From positions 1 to 6,396 of the forward strand of contig JAHFUH010000325.1 of NCBI GenBank assembly GCA_023265215.1: a DNA stretch of 6,396 nt, in the 5' to 3' direction. The translations under genes and the position numbers were made by a program. Below the pieces are notes generated by a model. That model searched no databases, had not been told where the DNA came from, and saw nothing but the letters and a program-made list of their open reading frames with translations. This document shows, one piece after another, positions 1 through 5,215 of the stretch (its first letter is position 1; every line of letters starts with the position of its first letter). Source of the stretch: Acidobacteriota bacterium (GTDB taxonomy: Bacteria; Acidobacteriota; UBA6911).

Positions 1-90
1 CATCTGCTGCGTTGCCGCTCCTCGGCGATGAACCACATCGCCTGCGTCGCGGCGCCTTGCATCTGCCCACCCGGCGCTCGCGCCAGAATG
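1..90. repeat. Intergenic palindromic (REP-like) repeat, copy 1
   Basis: This non-coding block shares an ordered set of short conserved words with a second block near 4946-5040: CTGCGTTGC followed by GCTC and TCGG, then CGCCTGCG, then GCGCCTTG followed by a CAT(C)/GCCC tail. The centre holds a small inverted pair (GATG/CATC at about 28-40) where the other copy has a perfect hairpin. Repeats of this design are common between genes in several soil and sediment bacterial phyla, which is general knowledge and was not searched here. The left end may extend outside the window. The boundaries are approximate. Confidence 0.5.
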
Positions 91-161
91 TGAACTTATT
101 TTTGCGCGAACCCTAAGTGGACCTTCGGTCGCAACATGTACTATCGCAAACCATTACTAAC

Positions 162-166
162 GGAGG
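162..166 (+). promoter_or_regulatory. Ribosome binding site of the esterase gene
   Basis: GGAGG lies 6 nt upstream of the ATG at 173. This fixes the start of the esterase ahead of a typical signal peptide. No convincing -35/-10 pair could be assigned between 90 and 160. Confidence 0.8.
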
Positions 167-172
167 TTTTTC

Positions 173-1597
173 ATGAAACGTTTAAATAAGCTGCGTTGGA
201 AATTTTGGGCAAGCTGCCTGCTCGGGGCGGCGTTAGCGTTGATGGCAATCGGAACCACGCCGACTGGACTAGCTACTGCGTCGGCTGCGGCGGACACAAC
301 TGTGGCATTGCCCAATCACGCACCAGCCGACTTCATTCAGGTCCGGCCGGATATACCGAAGGGCAAGCTGGAGACAATTACGTATAATTCCAAAAGCATT
401 GGTGTCGATCGCAAAGCCGTTATTTACTTGCCTCCAAACTATGACGCTAAACAGAAATACCCTGTTCTCTACCTGATGCATGGCATCGGCGGCAACGAGA
501 CTCATTGGACGACCCTCTGCGCGGCTAACAAGGTCCTCGACAACCTCATCGCCGACAAAAAAGCCGTGCCCATGATCATCGTAATGCCCAACGGCCGCGC
601 CTCTGCCGAGCCCCCTTCGAACAATATCATGTCGGATTTCAACTTCTATGCCTTCTTCGAGAAGGACTTGCTGCAGGATTTGATGCCCTACATTGAATCG
701 CACTACTCAGTGAAGGCGGACCGGGACCACCGGGGGATAACCGGCCTGTCCATGGGCGGCGGCCAGGGTCTGAACTTCGGCATCAATAACCTCGACAAGT
801 TCGCCTTCGTCGGCGGCTTCTCCTCAGCCCCAAACCTCGCGCCCGCCGACCAGAATGTCACCAAAGTCCAGAATGCCAAAGACAAACCCTCCCTTCTGTG
901 GATCGGCTGTGGCGACAAGGACAACCTGATTACGGGAAGTTGGAACCTTCATCAGGGCTTGGTTAAGGCCAAGATCGATCACGTCTGGTATGTAGACACC
1001 GGCGTGCACGAGGTCCCCGTGTGGAATAACAATCTGTATCTAATGGCACAGATGTTGTTCAAGCCGGTCGGATCCGTCACACCTCCGCCTTCTATCGGGG
1101 GCTACAACGGCGAACCAATAAGCGGCGGCATGGGCATGGGTAGAGGCCCAGGCGCAGGTGCCGGACCAGGCGCAGGTGCTGGACCTGGCGCAGGTGCAGG
1201 TGCTGGTGCCGGCGCCGGCCGCGGCATGACGGGTGGCGGTAGCGCGAATGCCGAATATAATGTCAAGAGAGTGAAAGGTGACAAACCTTCGACAGGTCTT
1301 GCAGGGAAGTGGCTTGCAAAAGATGGGGACAACGAAATAAAGCTGGAATTTAAGATGGAAGGTTCCAAATTTACGGGAACGCTGGAGAATTCTCAAATGC
1401 CTGGAGCGATGGAGTTTAAGGACGGCAAAATAGAAGGAGACAAAATTTCCTTCAGCTATGTGCGCCAGATGAATGGCCAGGATATGAAAATATCCTGGAC
1501 CGGAACGCTTTCCGGCGATGAGATCAAGTTAAAGCGTGAAGCCGGCGGTGGAGGAATGCCTGGCGGTGGACGTGGAACAGCTCCTAAAACGAATTGA
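173..1597 (+). CDS. Exported alpha/beta-hydrolase esterase (esterase D / feruloyl-esterase-like) with C-terminal beta domain
   Basis: This is a predicted secreted serine esterase of 474 residues. Residues 1 to about 40 form a signal peptide: a basic start (MKRLNKLRWK), a hydrophobic core and an Ala-rich cleavage region (ATASAAAD). The catalytic domain spans about 60-300. It shows the oxyanion segment LYLMHGIGGNETHW (H103-G104), the nucleophile elbow GLSMGG (S193), a probable acid in GCGDKDNL (D250) and the catalytic His in DTGVHE (H279). This is the layout of the esterase D / FrmB / XynZ-type family, which cleaves acyl esters including feruloyl-polysaccharide esters. A Gly/Ala/Pro linker (about 318-352) leads to a small domain (about 372-458) that starts TGLAGKW, has alternating strand-like segments, and ends in a Gly-rich tail. 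Such tails recur on exported bacterial proteins, but I cannot name the domain. The true substrate is unknown. The start is set by GGAGG at 162-166. A related, truncated esterase lies at 4202-4897. Confidence 0.88.
   Translation: MKRLNKLRWKFWASCLLGAALALMAIGTTPTGLATASAAADTTVALPNHAPADFIQVRPDIPKGKLETITYNSKSIGVDRKAVIYLPPNYDAKQKYPVLYLMHGIGGNETHWTTLCAANKVLDNLIADKKAVPMIIVMPNGRASAEPPSNNIMSDFNFYAFFEKDLLQDLMPYIESHYSVKADRDHRGITGLSMGGGQGLNFGINNLDKFAFVGGFSSAPNLAPADQNVTKVQNAKDKPSLLWIGCGDKDNLITGSWNLHQGLVKAKIDHVWYVDTGVHEVPVWNNNLYLMAQMLFKPVGSVTPPPSIGGYNGEPISGGMGMGRGPGAGAGPGAGAGPGAGAGAGAGAGRGMTGGGSANAEYNVKRVKGDKPSTGLAGKWLAKDGDNEIKLEFKMEGSKFTGTLENSQMPGAMEFKDGKIEGDKISFSYVRQMNGQDMKISWTGTLSGDEIKLKREAGGGGMPGGGRGTAPKTN
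1151..1222 (+). repeat. 18-bp tandem repeat encoding the Gly/Ala/Pro linker
   Basis: Three adjacent near-copies of an 18-bp unit start at 1151, 1169 and 1187 (consensus GGCGCAGGTGCYGGACCW), followed by a degenerate GGTGCCGGCGCC run. Each unit encodes Gly-Ala-Gly-Ala-Gly-Pro. The array links the esterase catalytic domain to its C-terminal domain, so copy number could vary without breaking the frame. It probably acts as a flexible spacer. Confidence 0.8.
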
Positions 1598-1753
1598 GTT
1601 AAGGAAATCAAGGGGGCGTTCCCTGCGAATGCCTCCTCTCTATTGCTCACAAGAAAAATGATTCCGGAAGTAAAGAGGGGCAATCCTCCGGCCACACGAA
1701 TCTTTTGTGCGTTTGGCGGAAATGATCGCCCCAACACCTAAGCATGTTGAAAG

Positions 1754-1760
1754 AAGGAGG
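1754..1760 (+). promoter_or_regulatory. Ribosome binding site deciding the selenoprotein start
   Basis: AAGGAGG lies 7 nt upstream of the ATG at 1768. An earlier in-frame ATG at 1744 would place this site inside the coding region (reading MLKEGGPD), so 1768 is the better start. It also puts a normal signal peptide, MRRFLSALSIGILAVLAV, at the N-terminus. Confidence 0.85.
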
Positions 1761-1767
1761 ACCTGAT

Positions 1768-3489
1768 ATGCGTAGATTTTTATCGGCGCTTTCCATCGGA
1801 ATTCTCGCCGTCCTGGCAGTCCAGGATTCATCCCGGGCTCAAGGGACTGCGAGTTCCAAACCCAAGGCGCCGGACGCTCAATTTGAAGCTCTCAGTCCCT
1901 GGGCGGATGCCAATCCGATCCCGTTACGTGGAATCTCTCCGAGAATTCCAACTCTCGCGGGAATGAAAATTGGAGTATTCGTCAATCCCAAGCGGGCGGC
2001 CATGCCGATCGCGGAATCAATCATGAGGAGATTGGGGACTATGTACCCCAACGCTCAGACAGTCGTGTTCCATTCCACCGAGGCGAATGTCAATGAAATC
2101 GAAACGAAGAACAAGGAGAAATTTACAGCCTGGGCGAAGGGCATTGATGCGGCTATTGCCGTCGTCGGCGACTGAGGGTCCTGCACAAAGTACCTCGCAT
2201 ACAACGGAATAGCGATCGAGGACTTTGGTAAGCCGGTCGTGTTACTGGCTAATAAAGGTTTTGTTACCGATGCTCAATCAGCTGCATCGAGCAGGGGAAT
2301 GCCTGGAATCAGAATCGTGGGAGAATCCGTGGCTTGTGAATCCACCGTCAAGTCTGAAATAGAAGAGGGCATAGCAGCGGCTATGAAAGAGGTGGTGGAA
2401 GGTTTGACCAAGCCGCTGAGCCCCGAAGAGAAATCTCCGAAGCAGCAAACAGGCAAGACTCCAAGAGTCGCATTCAAAGGAAGTCTTCAAGAAGTAAACC
2501 GGTTCTACTACGGCAAGGGATGGACCGACGGTCTGCCCATTATTCCACCAACTGAGGCAGCCGTTGCGGAAATGATGACCGGGACGGATCTGCCGCCCGA
2601 CCATGTTGTAGCAACGCTCATCCCGAGAAAGGGAAAAGCCACGATCGAAAAGATTGCGGTTAATGCGGTGATGGCTGGTGCACTTCCCACCTACATGCCG
2701 GTCTTGATCGCTGCAGTGCAGTCTTTTGCCGATCCGAAAACCAGATTTGATACATTTGAGGTGAGCACCGGTTCGTGGGCGCCTTTCCTTGCCATCAATG
2801 GTCGGATAAGAAACGATATCAACATCAATTGCAGTTCAGGCGCATTGAGTCCGGGAAATATCGCGAATGCCGCAATCGGCCGGGCCGTCGGACTGATCGT
2901 CAAGAACATCGGCGGGGCAAGAAAGGCTGTCGAGGACATGGGGGTTATCGGCAACCCGAGCAAGTACAGCCTTGTGATTGGCGAGGATGAAGAGGCAAGC
3001 CCTTGGGAATCTCTCAGCGTCGAGCGCGGCTTCAAAAAAGAAGACAACACCGTCACCGTGTTCTTTCCCAACACGTTCATTCAGACGGTCCCCGGCGGGA
3101 CAGATGCAAAAGGGATTCTGGATACGCTTTCAGGCATGGTTACCAGCACCATGTCCAGCCTTATTCTTATTCCTTCATGGGCCAAGGTTTTGTCGGGTGA
3201 AGGATACACGAAGCAGAAAGTCAAAGAATATCTAGCGGCGCATGCAGCTCCCGGCAGTTCAAGCGTCCCTGGTTTTTCGAACGCCGCAAGTCCTCCGAAA
3301 GTCGACTTCAACAACAGCCTCATGATCTTGGTCGCCGGCGGACCGGGCTCGTTTATAGCCTTGCTGAGGAGTGCGGGCCCCGGATTTTTCGAGAACTCCC
3401 TTGTTACTAAAAAAATCGAGTTGCCGAAGAATTGGGATAAGCTGGTGGCGAAATATAAGGATGTCAAGCCGAATTACGAGAAGTATTAA
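1768..3489 (+). CDS. Exported UGSC family selenoprotein, in-frame UGA read as selenocysteine (Sec136)
   Basis: Reading through the TGA at 2173-2175 gives one 573-residue protein. Both halves are in the same frame, with continuous sequence: AAIAVVGD-Sec-GSCTKYLAYNG, then KPVVLLANKGF. The Sec-Gly-Ser-Cys motif (U136, C139) is the hallmark of the UGSC family (seleno)proteins, in which Cys or Sec occupies the first position. The spacing is that of a CxxC-type redox pair. Residues 1 to about 25 are a signal peptide with probable cleavage near SRAQG, so the protein should act outside the cytoplasm. The UGSC domain covers about 48-208. A charged, Pro-rich linker (about 209-230) leads to a second domain (about 233-565) with GWTDGLPIIPP at 251-261, ININCSSGALSPGN around Cys355, ANAAIGRA and EEASPWE. 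I recognise this as a conserved bacterial family without a function I can name. The only other cysteines are Cys190 and Cys355. The substrate is unknown. If UGA is not decoded, only a 135-residue fragment lacking the motif is made. Confidence 0.85.
2173..2175 (+). other. Selenocysteine codon UGA (Sec136)
   Basis: This in-frame TGA is followed at once by GGG TCC TGC (Gly-Ser-Cys). No frameshift is needed to continue: the downstream open frame has the same phase and runs 437 further codons to a TAA. Codons 3' of the TGA (GSCTKYLAYNGIAIEDFGK) read as normal conserved protein before any possible restart codon, which argues against independent translation of the second half. The only possible downstream start, GTG at 2239, has no good Shine-Dalgarno sequence and would begin mid-strand in VVLLANKG. 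Confidence 0.85.
2186..2227 (+). promoter_or_regulatory. Hairpin after the UGA, candidate bacterial SECIS element
   Basis: CAAAGT (2186-2191) pairs with ACTTTG (2222-2227), A2192 is bulged, and CCTCG (2193-2197) pairs with CGAGG (2217-2221). This makes an 11-bp stem interrupted by one bulge. The 19-nt loop can fold further, or alternatively TCGC (2195-2198) can pair with GCGA (2212-2215). The stem begins 10 nt after the UGA, where bacterial SECIS hairpins lie. The loop is larger than in the Escherichia coli formate dehydrogenase element and I do not see its exact GGUCU-type apex, so assignment as a SelB-binding SECIS is an inference. Confidence 0.55.
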
Positions 3490-3495
3490 AAGCAA

Positions 3496-3543
3496 ACGCC
3501 ACGAATTTCACAAATCTGATTCGTGAAATTCGTGGCGTCTTTT
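3496..3543. terminator. Bidirectional intrinsic-terminator-like hairpin
   Basis: ACGCCACGAATTTCAC (3496-3511) and its exact reverse complement (3523-3538) form a perfect 16-bp stem around an 11-nt loop. On the plus strand it is followed by CTTTT. On the minus strand it is followed by TTTGCTTTTAA. It sits between the selenoprotein stop (3489) and the convergent minus-strand stop (3550), as expected for a shared terminator. The same CGTGAAATTCGTGG-type palindrome is widespread between genes in several bacterial phyla, so it may also be a dispersed repeat recruited as a terminator. Confidence 0.7.
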
Positions 3544-3549
3544 CCGCTG

Positions 3550-3736
3550 TTAAGCCAGCAGGATCTTGCGCACTTCAGCTTCAGGATCATCGACCATCCG
3601 ACAGCTATTATCGAACACCATAGTCTGACACCGTGTCGGATCGAAGGGCTCCCAGGTCAACCCAGGCTGATTGGGATTGCCTGTGCGGGCGAAATTGGCC
3701 CAGGCTGTGGCCATCTTTTTCGCCAGCGCCTTGCGC
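3550..3736 (-). pseudogene. C-terminal fragment of a type-B carboxylesterase
   Basis: The minus-strand reading ALAKKMATAWANFARTGNPN, followed by WEPFDPTRCQTMVFDN and CRMVDDPEAEVRKILLA, ends at TAA (3552-3550). It matches the usual end of type-B carboxylesterases (para-nitrobenzyl-esterase type), in which W-x-x-F-A-x-T-G-x-P-N precedes W-x-x-Y/F-D and MVFDN. Only about 60 of roughly 500 residues remain, and the catalytic Ser, Glu and His segments are absent. In this frame the upstream sequence loses resemblance to the family near 3722-3736, where the next fragment begins in another frame. It should be inactive. Confidence 0.75.
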
Positions 3737-3907
3737 GTCCGGCATGATGACGTCATATCGTTCCGCAAGTTCTTGCGCCGTCCGCCCCCAGCAAAGCCCG
3801 TCGTCCGTTGCGCCGTGCAGTAGCACGATAGGCGGTTTCTTCCCGCCGGAACGATAGTAGTGGATTTTAATCCCATCGATTATGACATTCCCTTCTTGGT
3901 ATTCCAT
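3722..3907 (-). pseudogene. N-terminal fragment of an alpha/beta hydrolase
   Basis: The minus-strand protein starts MEYQEGNVIIDGIKIHYYRS and continues through PPIVLLHGATDDGLCW to ERYDVIMPDAQGAG. This is the N-terminal strand order of an alpha/beta hydrolase, with the oxyanion HG motif and the D-x-x-x-P-D-x-x-G segment. The start is probably the ATG at 3907, because CGGAG (3918-3914) is 6 nt upstream; the ATG at 3913 touches this site. Resemblance ends at 3722-3736. The reading frame then runs on over the antisense-frame carboxylesterase piece to a stop near 3608 and encodes no nucleophile, acid or His. The start signals are intact, so a roughly 100-residue peptide could still be made. Confidence 0.72.
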
Positions 3908-4003
3908 ATTCATCTCCGTGGAGGCAACACTGCCGGATCGGGAGCGGAAGCTCTCTTCAAGGTGAAACCCTCGCCCGTCATCGCGTGGTGTTGGTGACTA
4001 CCC

Positions 4004-4213
4004 TTACTTTGACTTGGTGTGTTGGTTGAAGAACTTGAAAACATCCGGCATGCTGCCCCCGATGATCCCGCCGTGATCCAGTCCGGGCAACGACTTGTAT
4101 TCGACTTGGAAGCTCAAGCCCTTGAGTTGATCAGCCAACTGTTGCGAACCGGTAACCAGCGTGTCCTTGTCGCCAACGATGATCATCAGCGGTACGTGGA
4201 TTTTATTATGGAC
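4004..4213 (-). pseudogene. C-terminal fragment of a dienelactone-hydrolase/S9-like hydrolase
   Basis: The minus-strand sequence IHVPLMIIVGDKDTLV, followed by the segment to YKSLPGLDHGGIIGGSMPDV and ending FFNQHTKSK, stops at TAA (4006-4004). GDKDTLV carries the catalytic acid and GLDHGG the catalytic His of alpha/beta hydrolases of the dienelactone hydrolase or prolyl-oligopeptidase type. The Ser half is missing: upstream of about 4205 the DNA becomes a plus-strand esterase. This tail is not obviously from the same gene as the N-terminal fragment at 3722-3907, and even if it were, the order on the minus strand is reversed (C-terminus upstream). Positions 3919-4003 between the two hold no recognisable gene. 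Confidence 0.7.
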
Positions 4214-4897
4214 AGCCTGATCGCGGCCAAGAAAGCGAAGCCGATGATTATCGTCATGGACAACCTGAATGCAGCCAAGCCCGGTGAGAGCGCAGCCTTA
4301 TTCGCAGCTCGCGGGCTGGTGCCGGCTCCGGGAGCCGCTCCTGCTCCGAGGGGAGGCATGGGTGCGCCAGGAACCCCCCCGGCTGGACGCGCGGCAGGCG
4401 CGGGGCCGGGCGGTCAAGCGGGTCGTGGCGCCGCGCCAGCCGGTGGAGGAGGAATGAACCTCTCGACTTTTACCGAGATGATGTTCACGGATTTGTTATC
4501 CATGATTGAGCGGACTTACAAGGCGCTTCCCGGCCGAGAGAATCGGGCCATGGCGGGGCTGTCGATGGGAGGGATGCAGACCTTCACAACTGCACTGAAC
4601 AACCTCGACAAGTTCGCCTACCTGGGCGGATTCAGCGGGAGTTGCGGCGGAAGGGGCGCCTTCGATGCGAAAACCACCTGCGACGGCGCATTCGTCGATT
4701 CGGCCGCATTCAACAAGAAGGTTAAGGTGCTGTTCCTGGGAATCGGTCAGGCTGAAGGACAGGGGACAAAAAACTTTAGTGATGAGCTGACCAAAGCCGG
4801 CGTCAAGAACGTTTATTTTGAGTCGCCCAATACGGCGCATGAATGGCTGACATGGCGCCGTTGCCTTAATGATTTCGCTCCGCGGCTTTTCAGATGA
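4202..4897 (+). pseudogene. N-terminally truncated esterase D-like esterase
   Basis: Recognisable esterase sequence begins at FIMDSLIAAKKAKPMIIVM, which corresponds to NKVLDNLIADKKAVPMIIVM in the esterase at 173-1597. It continues through the nucleophile elbow AGLSMGG (Ser codon 4562-4564), NNLDKFAYLGGFSG, and the His motif NTAHEW (His codon 4838-4840) to a natural end, FAPRLFR. The first third, including the signal peptide and the oxyanion HG motif, is missing. The open frame reaches back to an ATG at 4019, but 4019-4201 is the antisense of the hydrolase fragment on the other strand, so that start is spurious. An ATG at 4208 lacks a clear ribosome site. A Pro/Ala/Gly-rich insertion (about 4318-4455) sits between the MIIVM strand and the nucleophile region. 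It is probably inactive. Confidence 0.78.
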
Positions 4898-4902
4898 GTT
4901 TT

Positions 4903-5040
4903 TAACCCGGATTATTCATGAAGCTTCTACTGCGGCGGCGGATCCGGGCATGTCTACTGCGTTGCGCTCGGTCGGATTACTCGACGTACTGTCGAGTACG
5001 CCTGCGGAATCCTGTCGTCGCGCGCCTTGTATCCATGCCC
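4903..5040. repeat. Intergenic palindromic (REP-like) repeat, copy 2
   Basis: The block opens with CCCGGAT (4906-4912), paired with ATCCGGG (4942-4948). It continues with CTGCGTTGCGCTCGGTCGG, a perfect 8-bp hairpin TACTCGAC/GTCGAGTA (4978-4985 and 4991-4998, loop GTACT), then CGCCTGCG and GCGCGCCTTG. The later words match the order seen at 1-90 in the same orientation. It lies directly after the truncated esterase and contains no gene. Confidence 0.55.
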
Positions 5041-5048
5041 GTCTGCGC

Positions 5049-5138
5049 CGCCCTTTCAGGGCTCTTCGCTGAAGCCGGAATTCCCCAGGGTTCCGCCGCG
5101 CTCCACTCTGGGCTGTTCTATTGCGCCCTTTCAGGGCT
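5049..5138. repeat. Composite repeat: two 15-bp direct repeats around a hairpin
   Basis: CGCCCTTTCAGGGCT occurs at 5049-5063 and again, identical, at 5124-5138, 75 bp apart. Each copy contains GCCC/GGGC arms around TTTCA. Between them CCCAGGGT (5084-5091) pairs with ACTCTGGG (5105-5112) with one G-U wobble. Short open frames here are low-complexity readings of the repeat and are not called as genes. The remaining spacer, 5139-5174, shows nothing recognisable. Confidence 0.6.
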
Positions 5139-5174
5139 TAAACTGCTTGCCCCCATCTTGGAGGCTTCCTGATC

Positions 5175-5193
5175 CCACCCGCTCTGCGGGTGG
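5175..5193 (-). terminator. GC-rich hairpin downstream of the Sel1-repeat gene
   Basis: CCACCCGC (5175-5182) and GCGGGTGG (5186-5193) form a perfect 8-bp stem with a TCT loop, 22 bp past the stop of the minus-strand Sel1-repeat gene. No T-tract follows on either strand, so it may slow or protect the transcript end rather than be a full intrinsic terminator, or it may be another part of the repeat cluster. Confidence 0.4.
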
Positions 5194-5215
5194 AGTGTTC
5201 ATCACAGGCTAGGCT

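Noticed and set aside
1040..1396. Minus-strand open frames opposite the Gly/Ala linker
   Set aside because: Open antisense frames are expected from GC-rich repeat DNA. The plus-strand reading has clear enzyme motifs and a ribosome binding site.
1598..1753. Terminator or promoter between the esterase and the selenoprotein genes
   Set aside because: Only weak 4-5-bp pairings (such as CCGGA/TCCGG at 1664-1691) without a T-tract were found, and no convincing -35/-10 pair, so nothing is called in this gap.
1744..2175. A complete 143-residue protein ending at the TGA
   Set aside because: The ATG at 1744 overlaps the ribosome binding site of the better start at 1768, and the TGA lies inside a conserved UGSC motif with coding sequence continuing in frame.
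2239..3489. A separate downstream gene starting at GTG 2239
   Set aside because: There is no good ribosome binding site, the start is in the middle of a hydrophobic strand, and 21 conserved-looking codons between the TGA and 2239 would be left unexplained.
3919..4003. Short minus-strand open frame between the hydrolase fragments
   Set aside because: A roughly 28-codon frame ending near the ATG at 3913 has no recognisable motif or start signal. It may be leftover leader sequence.
4019..4201. N-terminal 61 codons of a plus-strand esterase
   Set aside because: The translation resembles no esterase N-terminus, while the opposite strand of the same DNA encodes a clear hydrolase C-terminus with GDKDTLV and GLDHGG motifs.
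4903..5138. CRISPR array or small genes in the repeat spacer
   Set aside because: There are only two identical 15-bp repeats with a single spacing and internal palindromes, with no cas genes. The short open frames are readings of the repeat DNA without start signals.
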